Assembly: GCA_027486835.1 (NCBI GenBank)
Contig: JAIXOJ010000044.1
Coordinates: 1-64,000 of the forward strand
Origin: Chitinophagaceae bacterium
GTDB taxonomy: Bacteria > Bacteroidota > Bacteroidia > Chitinophagales > Chitinophagaceae
Reading direction: 5' to 3'
DNA length: 64,000 nucleotides
The notes below the pieces were generated by a model, which saw only the letters and a list, made by a program, of their open reading frames with translations, was not told the origin of the DNA and ran no database searches. Positions 9,125 through 20,192 of the stretch are shown one piece after another. Numbering within the stretch: the first letter of the stretch is position 1; each line of letters starts with the position of its first letter. The translations under genes and the position numbers were made by a program.

Positions 9125-10729
9125 ATGCAAACGGACTTTTTAATTATAGGCAGTGGCATAGCAGGGTTAACCTATGCCTTAAAAATGGCCAAGCATTTTC
9201 CTGAAAAAAGGGTCATAGTAATTACGAAAACACAAGCCGATGAAACCAACACCAAGTATGCACAAGGAGGGATAGCAGGTGTGTGGGACGAAGAAAAAGA
9301 CAGTTTTGAAAAGCATATTGAAGATACCCTCATTGCAGGGGATGGTCTTTGTAATGAAAAAATTGTGGAGATCGTAGTGAAAGAAGGCCCTGAAAGAATT
9401 AGGGAAATAATTAACTATGGTGCCCGCTTTGATAAAACAGATTCTGGCGAATACGCCCTAGGCAAAGAAGGTGGGCACAGCGAGAACCGGATACTACACC
9501 ATAAAGACATTACCGGGCAAGAAATGGAGCGTGCACTGTTAGAAGAAGTGTCTCAAACCAACAACATCTTGCTAATAAACCATTGTTTTGTCATTGACAT
9601 TATTACGCAGCACCATTTAGGGTACTTAGTTACAAAATCTACCAACGATATCACTTGCTATGGGGTATATGTGCTGAATGTAAATTCCAAACAGATAGAG
9701 AAAATTACTGCCAAGATTACTTTGTTGGCCACAGGCGGCAATGGGCAGGTATATAGAACCACCACCAATCCCCGTATAGCCACAGGTGATGGAGTAGCAA
9801 TGGTATATCGAGCCAAAGGAAGGATAGAAAACATGGAATTCATTCAGTTTCACCCCACGGCTTTATATGAACCTGGTGTTTCGCCATCTTTCCTCATTAC
9901 CGAAGCAGTAAGGGGCGATGGGGGTATTTTGCGTAATAAGCAAGGCGAAGCATTTATGGAAAAATACGACCCCCGCAAGGACTTAGCGCCTCGCGACATC
10001 GTAGCAAGAGCTATTGATAATGAGATGAAAAAGAACGGTACAGAGCATGTGTATCTCGACTGTACGCACATGGACAAGGAAAAATTTGTTCATCATTTCC
10101 CCAATATTTATGAAAAGTGTTTGCAAATAGGAATAGATGTGGCCAAACAACCGATACCTGTTGCCCCAGCAGCTCATTATAGTTGCGGTGGCATCAAAAC
10201 AGACGAGATGGGCAGAACTTCGATTAAACATTTATATGCCTGCGGCGAATGTGCAAGCACTGGTCTGCATGGAGCAAATCGATTGGCGAGTAATAGCCTC
10301 TTAGAGGCCATGGTGTTTGGCGAAAGGGCATATTTAGATAGCCTTGATCTAATCCAAGAAATCAATGGAACTATTCGTGTTGAAGATATCCCCGACTGGA
10401 AGGCAAAAGGAACTGGCGAACCAAAAGAAATGATTTTGATTACCCAAACCCGCAAAGAGTTAGAACAAATCATGAGTGATTATGTCGGCATCGTTAGAAC
10501 CGATGTGCGGTTAACGAGAGCCATGCGTAGATTAGACCTCTTGTACGAAGAAACAGAAGAGCTATACCGTGCGACCAAGGTGTCCCCTCAATTATGCGAG
10601 CTGAGAAACCTGATTACCGTAGGCTACCTAATTGTGAAAGGCGCCCAGTTTAGGAAAGAAAGTAGAGGGCTGCATTACAACACAGATCATCTAGAAAAAA
10701 GCAGTTTACTACAAAACATTATCTTATAA
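9125..10729 (+). CDS. nadB: L-aspartate oxidase
   Basis: NadB oxidises L-aspartate to iminoaspartate, the first step of de novo NAD synthesis, using FAD. The 534-residue product has the dinucleotide-binding GSGIAG at 9-14, the substrate-region TKYAQGGIAGV, and the flavoprotein motifs EFIQFHPTALY and HYSCGGIKTD. It also has HGANRLASNSLLEA and the helical C-terminal domain of the succinate dehydrogenase/fumarate reductase flavoprotein family. Length matches the family. The partner genes nadA and nadC are not in this window, so it seems to be transcribed alone. Confidence 0.95.
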   Translation: MQTDFLIIGSGIAGLTYALKMAKHFPEKRVIVITKTQADETNTKYAQGGIAGVWDEEKDSFEKHIEDTLIAGDGLCNEKIVEIVVKEGPERIREIINYGARFDKTDSGEYALGKEGGHSENRILHHKDITGQEMERALLEEVSQTNNILLINHCFVIDIITQHHLGYLVTKSTNDITCYGVYVLNVNSKQIEKITAKITLLATGGNGQVYRTTTNPRIATGDGVAMVYRAKGRIENMEFIQFHPTALYEPGVSPSFLITEAVRGDGGILRNKQGEAFMEKYDPRKDLAPRDIVARAIDNEMKKNGTEHVYLDCTHMDKEKFVHHFPNIYEKCLQIGIDVAKQPIPVAPAAHYSCGGIKTDEMGRTSIKHLYACGECASTGLHGANRLASNSLLEAMVFGERAYLDSLDLIQEINGTIRVEDIPDWKAKGTGEPKEMILITQTRKELEQIMSDYVGIVRTDVRLTRAMRRLDLLYEETEELYRATKVSPQLCELRNLITVGYLIVKGAQFRKESRGLHYNTDHLEKSSLLQNIIL

Positions 10730-10738
10730 TAATTCTTT

Positions 10739-10772
10739 TTTGGGAAGATTAAGGCACATTACTATACTTTTG
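10739..10772 (+). promoter_or_regulatory. Candidate promoter of rimP-nusA-infB
   Basis: TACTTTTG at 10765-10772 fits the Bacteroidota -7 box TAnnTTTG exactly. A TTTG at 10739-10742 could be the -33 element, with 22 bp between them. Transcription would begin near 10779, just before the leader hairpin. It is a sequence match only. Confidence 0.5.
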
Positions 10773-10789
10773 TTCAACATTACGCAAAC

Positions 10790-10818
10790 AAAGGGAACGA
10801 AAAACGTTCCCTTTTTCT
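10790..10818 (+). terminator. Hairpin with T-rich tail in the rimP leader
   Basis: AAAGGGAACG and CGTTCCCTTT pair around AAAAA and are followed by TTCTTTATTT. It ends about 10 bp before the rimP start codon and 61 bp after nadB. It can be read as the nadB terminator or, if the promoter at 10739-10772 is real, as an attenuator inside the rimP-nusA-infB leader. Confidence 0.65.
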
Positions 10819-10827
10819 TTATTTACT

Positions 10828-11301
10828 ATGGCAGTTTTATCAGAAAAGGAACAAATTGAACTTTGGATTGCAGAAATTCTAGCGGACAAGCCTAGCTTAT
10901 TTGTTGTTTCTGTAAAAGTAAAATCAACCAAGGATGTGAAGGTCTATATAGACGGCGATGATGGTTTCCCAATAGCAGAAGCGGTATCAATCAACCGTCG
11001 TTTGTATAAATTGATTGAGGAAACTGGGATGTACGAAGCTGGAACCTTTAGTTTGGAGGTATCTAGTCCGGGTATTACTGAACCATTGAAGCTTACCCGT
11101 CAATTTATAAAAAACATTGGAAGGGATATTGAAGTCATACTTAAAAAAGATGAAGTTACCCTCCTTGGAAAATTGATGGAAGCCACTGATGGGGAAGTAG
11201 TACTAGAAGTAAAAGAGGGAAAAGGAAAAAAAGCAGTTATAAAAACCGTAACTGTTTTAATTGATGAAATAAAATCTGCTATTGTACAAATTAAGTTTTA
11301 G
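10828..11301 (+). CDS. rimP: Ribosome maturation factor RimP
   Basis: RimP binds the 30S subunit and is needed for its maturation. The 157-residue product has the N-terminal alpha/beta domain with VYIDGDDGFPIAEAVSINRR and the signature FSLEVSSPGITEPLK. It ends in an Sm-like beta-barrel domain (LLGKLMEATDGEVVLEVKEG). Length fits the family. It is the first gene of the conserved rimP-nusA-infB cluster, and nusA follows after 30 bp. Confidence 0.94.
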   Translation: MAVLSEKEQIELWIAEILADKPSLFVVSVKVKSTKDVKVYIDGDDGFPIAEAVSINRRLYKLIEETGMYEAGTFSLEVSSPGITEPLKLTRQFIKNIGRDIEVILKKDEVTLLGKLMEATDGEVVLEVKEGKGKKAVIKTVTVLIDEIKSAIVQIKF

Positions 11302-11331
11302 AAAAAAGTAGCACGGTAAAGTTGTTTATTT

Positions 11332-12582
11332 ATGGCAAGTATTAATTTAATTGATGCGTTTCAGGATTTTAAAGATGCTGAAAATTTGGATCGACCAACC
11401 ATGATGAAAGTGGTGGAAGATGTCTTCAAAACGTTGTTGAGAAAAAAATTTGGAAGCGACGAAAACTTCGACGTAATCGTAAACGCTGAAAAGGGAGATT
11501 TGGAGATTATTCGCCGCCGTATGATTGTAGAAGACGGTGAGGTAATGGATGAATTGGCAGAGGTAGCTTATTCCCAAGCTATTAAAATTGAGCCCGATTT
11601 TGAAATTGGGGAAGAATTGTATGAAGAGGTAGACATGCTTGACTTCGGTAGAAGGGCTATACTAGCCGCAAAGCAAACACTGGCTAGCCGCATTAGCGAC
11701 CTGAAAAAAAATGTTCTACTAAAGAAATATAACGAAAGGATAGGGGAAATAATTTCTGCGGAAGTATATCAAGTTTGGAAAAAAGAGGTATTGTTGCTAG
11801 ATGATGAAAACAATGAGTTGATACTCCCAAAAACGGAACAAATTCCACAAGACTACTTTAAAAAAGGGGAATCTACCCGTGCGGTTATATTGAGAGTTGA
11901 CATAAAGAACAACAATCCTGTAATTATACTTTCTAGAACTAACCCATTGTTTTTGGCCAAATTGCTTGAAATTGAAGTGCCAGAAATATTTGACGGGTTA
12001 ATTTCTATCAAAAAGATTGTGAGAGAGCCTGGCGAAAGAGCAAAAGTGGCTGTAGAAAGTTACGATGACAGAATTGACCCAGTTGGTGCATGTGTAGGCA
12101 TGAAAGGGAGCAGAATTCACGGAATTGTAAGGGAATTGAAAAATGAAAATATTGATGTAATCAATTTTACCACAAATTCGCAACTTCTTATCCAACGTTC
12201 GCTTACACCTGCTAAAATAAGTTACCTGAAAATTGATGAAGACAAAATGCAGGTTGATGCTTATTTGAAGGCAGATCAGGTATCATTGGCTATCGGAAGA
12301 AGAGGAGTAAATATCAAGCTAGCTTGTGAATTAACAGGGTACGAGATTGATGTATTCCGGGAAGATGAAGAGCAGGGCAACGAGTTTGATATTGATTTGG
12401 ATGAATTTTCTGATGAAATTGAGCCATGGGTAATTGATGAATTCAAACGTGTTGGTTGCGATACTGCCAGAAGCGTATTGAACTTAACCTTGGCGGAACT
12501 AGAACGTAGAACCGATTTAGAAAAGGAAACAATAGCGGATGTAGTGAAAATTCTTAAAGAAGAATTTGAAAGGGAAGAATAA
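11332..12582 (+). CDS. nusA: Transcription termination/antitermination factor NusA
   Basis: NusA binds RNA polymerase and nascent RNA and affects pausing, termination and antitermination. The 416-residue product has the N-terminal polymerase-binding domain at about 1-125 and an S1 domain at about 130-200. Two KH domains follow, with GACVGMKGSRIHGIVRELKN near 250 and VSLAIGRRGVNIKLA near 315. A short acidic C-terminus has one helix-hairpin-helix-like segment. It lacks the long acidic repeats of the E. coli protein, as is usual outside Proteobacteria. It sits between rimP and infB. Confidence 0.95.
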   Translation: MASINLIDAFQDFKDAENLDRPTMMKVVEDVFKTLLRKKFGSDENFDVIVNAEKGDLEIIRRRMIVEDGEVMDELAEVAYSQAIKIEPDFEIGEELYEEVDMLDFGRRAILAAKQTLASRISDLKKNVLLKKYNERIGEIISAEVYQVWKKEVLLLDDENNELILPKTEQIPQDYFKKGESTRAVILRVDIKNNNPVIILSRTNPLFLAKLLEIEVPEIFDGLISIKKIVREPGERAKVAVESYDDRIDPVGACVGMKGSRIHGIVRELKNENIDVINFTTNSQLLIQRSLTPAKISYLKIDEDKMQVDAYLKADQVSLAIGRRGVNIKLACELTGYEIDVFREDEEQGNEFDIDLDEFSDEIEPWVIDEFKRVGCDTARSVLNLTLAELERRTDLEKETIADVVKILKEEFEREE

Positions 12583-12748
12583 TATTAAGAAATTGTTTTT
12601 GCAAAGGGGTTACTTTGCGGTCTTAAAAGGAATGAACAACTTATGCGTTGATATAGAGTTTCAGGAGTTGTATCGTTTTTTTCAATAAATAAAAAAATAA
12701 AAAGGGTAATGATGTTGTAGTTGTTGCCTGTGGTTTAAAAAACACTGA

Positions 12749-15700
12749 ATGTCAGAACTGAAGTTACCAAGGTTATTAGCAGCGGCTAAAGAGTTTAATG
12801 TGGGGCAGGATACCCTCATAGATTTTTTGGCTAAGAAAGGATTTAATAAAGATGAACTGAAGCCTACTGCAAAGCTTTCAGAAGAAATGTATCATGCGCT
12901 CCAGTCGGAGTTTCAGAAGGATAAGCAAGCAAAAAACAAGGCCGATTTAGTAGAAATTCCTAAAAGCCAACAGACCGAACGTAAAAGGAAGGATGAAGAG
13001 GATATGAGCTTTGGAAGAAGGGATGATAAGAAAATTAACCACCCTGCAAAAGAAGAAGCCAAAGTTGTAGAACCTATCCCAGCTCAAGTAGTTATTGAAC
13101 CAGTTGTTCCCGCTACTCCCGCTGTGGAAATTGTGAGAGAAGAAATTTCAATTGTTCCAGAGCCAATAATAGCACCTCCACCTATAATACAAGCGCCCCC
13201 ATTTGTTGAAAAAGAAATAACGCCTGTACCAGTGCCTGTTGAAACAGAGCAAGAAGTAGAAAAGGTAACTATTCAGGAAGACAAAACTCCTGAATCAAGT
13301 GCTGTTATTGTTGAACAACCAAAAGCTGAACAACCAAACGAACCAACTATTAATTCGGAGCGACCTGTTCAAATCACTAAAATAGAAGCACCAGAAATAG
13401 AAGGGCCTAGAATAGTAACTAAGATAGATTTGAATGCAATAGATTTTTCTACCAGGCCGAAGAAATTTGCGCCCAGAAAAGAGGAAATTGCTGCACCAAA
13501 AAATCAATCATCTAGTGCTTCTGAAGATGCTACGGTTGACAACACCAAAACTTCAACTCCTGAATCAGAATCTGCATTTACACCTATTCAGGAAGCGAAG
13601 CAAGTGGAGAATACGATTAATGTTGATTTAGGAGAATCAAATATTGAAGTATCAGCAGTTCCAGATGAAAAGCCTTTGCCTGTAGAAAATGAAATAATCG
13701 TTGCTAACCCAGTTGCAACTTCTGAGCGCGAAGTAGTGCAAGACTCAAAGGAAAACGAAAACGATTCTTACACTCCAGATAAATCTACAACTGAAGAAGA
13801 CAATTCAATTGTAATAGAAAACATTCAGGCTGAAAAAATTACGGGACCTAAGATCTTGGGCAAAATTGAATTGCCTGTTGACAATGATACCCGTCCAAAA
13901 CCTTTAAGTGCCGAAGACAGAAAAAAACGGAAACGTATTCCTGTTGATAATAGGCGTGTTGGAGGAAGTCATCCACAGCAGCAAGGTGCAAATCAACCTG
14001 CACAGAACAAACCAGCCCAAGCCATTGGAGGCAACCAACAGCCGCATGCTCCTCAACAAAGAGAAGGCAGACCAGGGTTCGGCCAACAGGGAGGTAGTCA
14101 TTCACCAAATATCACTCCAACAACAGGAAATAGCAGACCCGTAGTTCCAGCCAACAATAGAAATGGCGGTGCTGGTGGAGGAAACTTCAATAGAGCTAAT
14201 AACAACAACCAAAACAATAATAGGGGATCTCAAAATAATGGGTTCAATCGCAATCAAGCTCCAGGAACTGGTAATAGCAGACCTGTGGTTAGAAAAGATG
14301 ATAAAGAGATTGACGCTAAGGAGATTCAAGATAAAATTAAAGAAACGCAAGCCAAGCTTTCTGGCGGTAGTGGTAGAGGTAAGAGCTTAAAAGCCAAGTA
14401 CCGTCGTGCTAAACGTGAGGAAGCTGCTGAGGCAAATATTGGTGCAGATGGTGATGACAATAAGTTACAAGTAACAGAATTTGTCACCGTAAGTGAACTG
14501 GCGAGCCTTATGGATGTAAGTTTTGCGGATGTTATTGGCAAGTGTATGGGTCTTGGCATTATGGTTAGTATCAACCAACGTTTAGATGCAGAAGTTATTG
14601 AATTAGTAGCCAGTGAGTTTAACTATGAAGTGGAATTTATTGGGCTAGATGATGTTTCGGATGAAGACGATGATACTACAGAAATTGATTTACCAGACAA
14701 CGAATCTAGGCCACCGATAGTAACCATTATGGGACACGTGGATCATGGTAAAACATCTTTGCTCGATTATATACGTAATGCGAATGTTGTAGCAGGGGAA
14801 GCAGGTGGTATTACTCAGCACATTGGTGCTTATGAGGTTACCTTACAAGACGGCAAGGCCATTACCTTCTTGGATACTCCAGGTCACGAGGCATTTACCG
14901 CGATGAGGGCAAGAGGTGCTAAGGTTACTGATATAGCAGTAATTGTTGTTGCTGCTGACGATGCGGTGATGCCACAAACGAAAGAAGCAATTAGCCATGC
15001 TCAAGCGGCGGGGGTACCAATGATTTTCGCTGTAAACAAGATTGATAAAGACGGTGCTAACCCACAAAAGATTTACGAACAATTGGCAGGAATGAATCTG
15101 TTGGTTGAAAGTTGGGGAGGTAAATACCAAAGCCAAGAACTTTCTGCTAAGAAAGGGCTTGCCGTAGATTTACTGTTAGAAAAGATATTATTAGAAGCAG
15201 AATTACTCGATGTAAAAGCCAATGCTTCTAAATTAGCCACTGGTTCGGTTATTGAAGCTTCCCTAGATAAAGGTCGTGGGTATGTAGCTACCATATTGGT
15301 GCAGAACGGTACCTTAAGGCAAGGTGATATTATTGTTTCTGGCCAACATTTTGGGAGGGTTAAAGCGATGTTCAATGAACGTAACGTTCGAGTGGAAGAA
15401 GCACCGCCTTCTACACCAGTTGTTATTTTAGGACTTAATGGTGCCCCACAAGCTGGTGAGAAATTTAAAGTGTACAAGGATGAGGCTGAAGCTAAAGAAG
15501 TAGCCAATAAGCGAGCTCAGATTTCTAGGGAACAAGGATTGAGGGCTAGAAAACACATCACTCTTGATGAAATTGGACGTCGTTTGGCATTAGGTAACTT
15601 CAAAGAATTGAACATCATCATTAAGGGTGACGTGGATGGTTCTGTGGAAGCATTAAGCGATTCTTTACAAAAACTTTCTAATCAAGAAATTGCCATTAGG

Positions 15701-16228
15701 ATCGTACATAAAGCGGTTGGGCAAATTTCTGAAAGTGACATACTACTTGCAGCAGCTTCTGATGCAATTATTGTAGGCTTTAATGTTCGTCCTTCATCAC
15801 AAGCTAACAGATTGGCTCAAAATGAAGGGGTTCAAGTGAAATTGTACTCCATCATCTACACAGCTATTGATGAAATTAGAAGTGCAATGGAAGGCATGCT
15901 TGAACCTAAAGTGGAGGAAAAAGAAGTGGCAACCATTGATGTTAGAGAAGTGTTCAAGTTTGATAAAATCACCGTAGCAGGATGTTACGTGCAAGAAGGC
16001 AAGGTTAAACGTGATCAGAAAATAAGGGTATTTAGAGATGGTATCTTGGTCTATCCACGTCAAGAGGGTGGTTTTGCAGAGTTGGGTAGCTTGAAACGCT
16101 ACAAAGACGACGTGAAAGAAGTGAACAACGGATTTGAGTGTGGATTAACCGTTAAAGGATTTGCCGATTTGACGCAGGGTGATACCATCATCGCTTATGA
16201 AGAAGAAGAAGTAAAACGTACGTTGTAA
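12749..16228 (+). CDS. infB: Translation initiation factor IF-2
   Basis: IF-2 is the GTPase that brings initiator tRNA to the 30S subunit. The product is 1159 residues, long for the family because of an N-terminal stretch of about 570 residues. That stretch has an IF2_N domain at 1-55, Pro/Glu/Val-rich sequence, and a Gln/Asn/Gly-rich part at about 400-520. A second IF2_N domain follows near 570-630. The G domain starts near 660 with GHVDHGKTS, followed by DTPGHEAF and NKID, then the beta-barrel and C2 domains. The 166 bp gap after nusA shows no terminator, so cotranscription is likely. Confidence 0.96.
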   Translation: MSELKLPRLLAAAKEFNVGQDTLIDFLAKKGFNKDELKPTAKLSEEMYHALQSEFQKDKQAKNKADLVEIPKSQQTERKRKDEEDMSFGRRDDKKINHPAKEEAKVVEPIPAQVVIEPVVPATPAVEIVREEISIVPEPIIAPPPIIQAPPFVEKEITPVPVPVETEQEVEKVTIQEDKTPESSAVIVEQPKAEQPNEPTINSERPVQITKIEAPEIEGPRIVTKIDLNAIDFSTRPKKFAPRKEEIAAPKNQSSSASEDATVDNTKTSTPESESAFTPIQEAKQVENTINVDLGESNIEVSAVPDEKPLPVENEIIVANPVATSEREVVQDSKENENDSYTPDKSTTEEDNSIVIENIQAEKITGPKILGKIELPVDNDTRPKPLSAEDRKKRKRIPVDNRRVGGSHPQQQGANQPAQNKPAQAIGGNQQPHAPQQREGRPGFGQQGGSHSPNITPTTGNSRPVVPANNRNGGAGGGNFNRANNNNQNNNRGSQNNGFNRNQAPGTGNSRPVVRKDDKEIDAKEIQDKIKETQAKLSGGSGRGKSLKAKYRRAKREEAAEANIGADGDDNKLQVTEFVTVSELASLMDVSFADVIGKCMGLGIMVSINQRLDAEVIELVASEFNYEVEFIGLDDVSDEDDDTTEIDLPDNESRPPIVTIMGHVDHGKTSLLDYIRNANVVAGEAGGITQHIGAYEVTLQDGKAITFLDTPGHEAFTAMRARGAKVTDIAVIVVAADDAVMPQTKEAISHAQAAGVPMIFAVNKIDKDGANPQKIYEQLAGMNLLVESWGGKYQSQELSAKKGLAVDLLLEKILLEAELLDVKANASKLATGSVIEASLDKGRGYVATILVQNGTLRQGDIIVSGQHFGRVKAMFNERNVRVEEAPPSTPVVILGLNGAPQAGEKFKVYKDEAEAKEVANKRAQISREQGLRARKHITLDEIGRRLALGNFKELNIIIKGDVDGSVEALSDSLQKLSNQEIAIRIVHKAVGQISESDILLAAASDAIIVGFNVRPSSQANRLAQNEGVQVKLYSIIYTAIDEIRSAMEGMLEPKVEEKEVATIDVREVFKFDKITVAGCYVQEGKVKRDQKIRVFRDGILVYPRQEGGFAELGSLKRYKDDVKEVNNGFECGLTVKGFADLTQGDTIIAYEEEEVKRTL

Positions 16229-16330
16229 TCGGACATTATGCATGGCTGCAAATAATTTATCTCAATGAATTTTATCTAAGCCTATATTCGCAACTCATGA
16301 TTTTGAATATTACTACATTTAGGACAATAA

Positions 16331-16425
16331 AGACATTCCCCTAGAGGGAAGGTCTTGTTGTTTGTGTACTTTAACTATACCAAATTCTTAACAGCCTTCC
16401 CAAACGGGGAGGCTGTTTTGTTTTT
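16331..16425 (+). terminator. Two consecutive hairpins after infB
   Basis: The first hairpin pairs around AGACATTCCC and GGGAAGGTCT at 16331-16354. The second pairs ACAGCCTTCCC with GGGGAGGCTGT at 16391-16416 and runs into TTTTGTTTTT. The second is a good intrinsic terminator of the rimP-nusA-infB transcript, and asd starts 50 bp later. Confidence 0.85.
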
Positions 16426-16475
16426 ATCAATTTAATAATTAACCAAAATACTGTAAACAGTACAAAAAAAGAAAA

Positions 16476-17471
16476 ATGAAAGTAGCCGTAGTAGGTGCCA
16501 CTGGCTTGGTGGGTACAAAAATGCTAGAAGTACTAGCAGAAAGAAATTTTCCCGTAACAGAACTTATTCCCGTTGCCTCAGAACGTTCTGTGGGCAAGGA
16601 AGTAATTTTTAAAGGGGTTAGTTACAAAGTTGTTAGCATGGCAGATGGCATAGCAGCTAAACCAGCAGTAGCCATTTTTTCTGCTGGCGGTGGTACATCA
16701 TTGGAATGGGCTCCACAATTTGCAGCAGCAGGTATCACCGTCATTGACAATAGTAGTGCATGGCGCATGGATCCAACCAAGAAACTAGTAGTACCTGAGG
16801 TAAATGCAGAGGTATTAACCAAAGAGGATAAGATTATTGCCAATCCCAACTGTAGTACCATACAAATGGTGGTTGCTTTGCAGCCGCTCCACTTAAAATA
16901 TACCATAAAGCGTGTGGTGGTTAGTACTTACCAAAGTGTAACTGGTACAGGTAAAAAAGCAGTAGATCAATTATTTAACGAACGTAAAGGCATCGAGGGT
17001 GAAATGGCCTATAAATACCCAATTGACCTAAATGTGATTCCACAAATTGATGTGTTTTTAGATAATGGATACACTAAAGAGGAGATGAAAATGGTGAAAG
17101 AAACCTGTAAAATAATGCAGGATGATTCCATAAAAGTTACTGCTACAACGGTTCGCATTCCTGTAATCGGAGGACACAGCGAGAGCGTTAATGTGGAATT
17201 TGAGAATGATTTCGAATTGGCTGAGGTAAAGGAACTGCTATCTCATGCACCAGGAATCATTGTGCAAAACAACGATGCGGAACAACTCTACCCAATGCCA
17301 CTTTGGGCACACGAAAAAGATGCTGTTTTTGTTGGTCGTTTACGTAGGGATGAGTCTCAAGAAAATACCCTAAACATGTGGATTGTTAGCGATAATCTTA
17401 GAAAAGGAGCAGCAACTAATGCTATACAAATAGCTGAATACCTTTTAAGTAAAGCATTGCTAAATGCATAA
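16476..17471 (+). CDS. asd: Aspartate-semialdehyde dehydrogenase
   Basis: Asd makes L-aspartate 4-semialdehyde from 4-aspartyl phosphate, leading to lysine/diaminopimelate, threonine and methionine. The 331-residue product starts with the NADP-binding VGATGLVGTKM and has the catalytic cysteine in ANPNCSTIQM near residue 125. It also has VSTYQSVTGTGKKA and the substrate-binding RIPVIGGHSESV. Length and motifs fit the family. It is flanked by terminators on both sides and is therefore monocistronic. Confidence 0.95.
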   Translation: MKVAVVGATGLVGTKMLEVLAERNFPVTELIPVASERSVGKEVIFKGVSYKVVSMADGIAAKPAVAIFSAGGGTSLEWAPQFAAAGITVIDNSSAWRMDPTKKLVVPEVNAEVLTKEDKIIANPNCSTIQMVVALQPLHLKYTIKRVVVSTYQSVTGTGKKAVDQLFNERKGIEGEMAYKYPIDLNVIPQIDVFLDNGYTKEEMKMVKETCKIMQDDSIKVTATTVRIPVIGGHSESVNVEFENDFELAEVKELLSHAPGIIVQNNDAEQLYPMPLWAHEKDAVFVGRLRRDESQENTLNMWIVSDNLRKGAATNAIQIAEYLLSKALLNA

Positions 17472-17492
17472 GTCGAGCATCAAAATTTGAAT

Positions 17493-17530
17493 AAAAAGGG
17501 AGGGCTTAATATTAAGCCCTCCCTTTTTAT
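17493..17530. terminator. Bidirectional terminator between asd and the beta-helix gene
   Basis: AAAAAGGGAGGGCTTAAT is followed directly by its reverse complement. The A run on one side and the T run on the other allow it to end both the plus-strand asd transcript and the minus-strand transcript of 17543-19810. Confidence 0.9.
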
Positions 17531-17542
17531 TTGGTTGTAATA

Positions 17543-19810
17543 CTAATTCCCTTTTTTGCTAGGAGCGACACCGTCTACCATCTTATCTTCTGAATCCACA
17601 TCTCCAGAAGTTCGGTTTACTAAGCCGCCAGTTTCTTTTCTGGTCGGAATTCTTGTACGAAATACATCTTTCACCAATCCAATCTGGGGGAAAACACGGT
17701 TCAACTCAGGGAATTTCTCTAGTATCTGCGGGTTATTGCTCCGCAAATCCATTTCATCATAATTAAAAAACTGCGCTTCGGGTATTGTGCTAATGCTAAC
17801 ATTTCCCTCATTAATTACTTGACCAAGTTTTGCTACATTAAACTTGCCAGAAGCCACAGCAACATTGTTTTTCATCCTGCAACCATTAGGGTATTCAGGA
17901 TGCAAGTCTGGATTCAAGGCATCGCTCCATAAATTACTGGACAAACTAAAGTCCGTTTTTAATTGTGCTGCATATTCCTTCCATGGACTTTCGTCCAACT
18001 TAAATTTGGTGAGGTTGGTTTCATATTTTGTACCCAATCGGTAATTCCTGTTTTTGCCCCTATCGTCTATACTTTGCTTTTTGCTTAAAACTAATAAGTT
18101 ATTGTCTGCAATATCATCGTGGCCGCCACCAAACATGACACCACTTAAACAGTCGTGTACAATGTTTTTGGCGTAAAAATCACCACTATCCCCATCATCG
18201 CTATAAAAACCATTGGCTCGATTGGTATGGTGGGAGAAGTTATACCGGAAAATATTGCCGTAAGTACTCCATCCACCATAGCTATAAAACACACCAGTAT
18301 CGCCTTCTTTGAGTGCAATATTGTGTATTTCATTGTATTCAAATAGGCAGTTATTAATATCGTTGGTTCTAATTGATCCTTTGGGAGTATCGTGGATTAA
18401 ATTATGGCTCACGGTTACGCCTACGCAATTATCCAAGATAATTGCTTCTTTGAAAGCCAATATTCCAATGTGATGAATGTGGTTATTGTCCACAAGCAAG
18501 TGACCAGAAGTAAGGGTATATCTGTTGCCAATGTTCTTCAACTCTATGCCCCAACCCCCCGTTTCTGATAAATCGTTAGATTGAACGGTAATGCTATCAC
18601 CACCATTTACATATACCCCAGTACCCCCAATATTTCTAATAACACAGCCTGCCACACTGGTAGCATAACAATTGGTTAGCGATACCCCATTTCCCAAACC
18701 CCCTTCCATTTGAACGCCTTCTAGCCGCACATGATGTACATCTGTAAACTGGAAAATGGGCGTTTTCCGATCGTTGATCATGATGGAAAGTTGCTGAATG
18801 GGAGCAGGTGGGTAATAATAAATTTTTTGATCTTTTACATCTAAAGCCCACTCGCCAGGTTGGTCTATTTCTTCTAGAAGATTGAGCGCATAGTAACCTT
18901 CCTTTCCAGAACCCACCCGCCATTGCGGCTTTTCTCCCGTTGCTGCTGCCGAATATTTTGAGCCCATACCTTGAGGTGGAGCCTCGTAAAACTTAATACT
19001 GTTATCTTCTTTATTGATAGATTCTACTTTCATGGTGATTGGTTCCCAAGGCGTACGCCACAAACCTTTTAGCCACAACTCATGGCCAGATTCCAACGCT
19101 TTATTCCATCTATCCGAACGGTTAGTGCCGTCTATGTCTAGTTCGTTTACGGTGTCTTTGTCCTCTGGATGTCCAAATCCGCCATAAAAGAAAGCATTAG
19201 GTGCTTTACTGCCATTGCAAGTAATCCATCCAGCATCATTTTTACCTCGAATATTCTGTCCAATATTGGGATATTGGGCTACAGGCTGTCTTTTGTTGTT
19301 TGCCAATAGATCAACAATAAACCAATCGGTAGTAAATTGATTTTTTGGCGCAAAGGATTTGGTGTTAACTAAACCAACTGATACTACGTCAAGTTCTACC
19401 AATTGATTGGCTTTTACTTTTGGGTGAATCCGCTCTAGGGCATTACTATTTAACGGTTTCCAATCTTTAGTAGCGATAGTATTACCCCCAATAAAATGCG
19501 GAACTTCTTGGTTGTATGCCCTATAAACAATGGGTGATTCTGCTGTACCTGCATCTTCCTTGGTTAATACAAATGCACTGTTTGTTTGATAATTACCACC
19601 ACGAATCATCACGGTAACACCTTCTTTTGTCAGTTCATTATTTTTCTTCCATTTTCTAATTTGGTCTCTTGCTTTTTGTAAGGTGGCAAAAGGTTTGTCC
19701 TTGCTACCATTATTGTTATCATTGCCATTTGGTGCTACAAAAATAATTTGCGCGTTGAGAGAGCCGATAAGGAAGCAATTAAAAAGGAAGCCGCTTAAAA
19801 TTTTTTTCAT
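17543..19810 (-). CDS. Secreted right-handed beta-helix protein, GH141-like
   Basis: I chose ATG 19810 (755 residues) because a signal peptide ending L-N-A-Q follows directly; the frame is open 33 codons further upstream. The N-terminus has VAPNGNDNNNGSKDKPFATL and a V-M-I-R-G-G-N-Y segment. This is the usual opening of beta-helix proteins of the pectate-lyase-like superfamily, including glycoside hydrolase family 141. Residues about 380-620 have Asn/Gly/His-rich coils such as SHNLIHDTPKGSIRTNDINN. It is probably an exported polysaccharide-active enzyme, but the substrate is not evident. No SusC/SusD pair is nearby. GH141 membership is a weak assignment from overall look. Confidence 0.7.
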   Translation of the reverse strand: MKKILSGFLFNCFLIGSLNAQIIFVAPNGNDNNNGSKDKPFATLQKARDQIRKWKKNNELTKEGVTVMIRGGNYQTNSAFVLTKEDAGTAESPIVYRAYNQEVPHFIGGNTIATKDWKPLNSNALERIHPKVKANQLVELDVVSVGLVNTKSFAPKNQFTTDWFIVDLLANNKRQPVAQYPNIGQNIRGKNDAGWITCNGSKAPNAFFYGGFGHPEDKDTVNELDIDGTNRSDRWNKALESGHELWLKGLWRTPWEPITMKVESINKEDNSIKFYEAPPQGMGSKYSAAATGEKPQWRVGSGKEGYYALNLLEEIDQPGEWALDVKDQKIYYYPPAPIQQLSIMINDRKTPIFQFTDVHHVRLEGVQMEGGLGNGVSLTNCYATSVAGCVIRNIGGTGVYVNGGDSITVQSNDLSETGGWGIELKNIGNRYTLTSGHLLVDNNHIHHIGILAFKEAIILDNCVGVTVSHNLIHDTPKGSIRTNDINNCLFEYNEIHNIALKEGDTGVFYSYGGWSTYGNIFRYNFSHHTNRANGFYSDDGDSGDFYAKNIVHDCLSGVMFGGGHDDIADNNLLVLSKKQSIDDRGKNRNYRLGTKYETNLTKFKLDESPWKEYAAQLKTDFSLSSNLWSDALNPDLHPEYPNGCRMKNNVAVASGKFNVAKLGQVINEGNVSISTIPEAQFFNYDEMDLRSNNPQILEKFPELNRVFPQIGLVKDVFRTRIPTRKETGGLVNRTSGDVDSEDKMVDGVAPSKKGN

Positions 19811-20192
19811 GGTGCAAAAATGTTGGTGGTTATTTTTCAATGATAGTACAATAAATGGAGTAACTATGTATAGTGTAGCTAAACAACCATTACAACGACG
19901 GTTAGGCAAACAATTGAATCATTGGGTACAAATTGCTTGACAAAAAAACTGGGAAGTACACGAAAACCAACACTACTAATTATAGTCGAAATCAATACTA
20001 AAGATGGTGTTGATGAGCATTAAATCTAACAACTATTAACCCCAAAGAAGAATCCCAAGCTTCGCAAATGAGTGGCACTTTTTTAAAAACAAATGGCTGC
20101 ATTTTCATTTTTTTCAAAATATTAACCAACTATCAGTACTGCTGCTTGTAAAGATGAACTTAGCTTTAACTGATAACAATACCTTCGCAACA

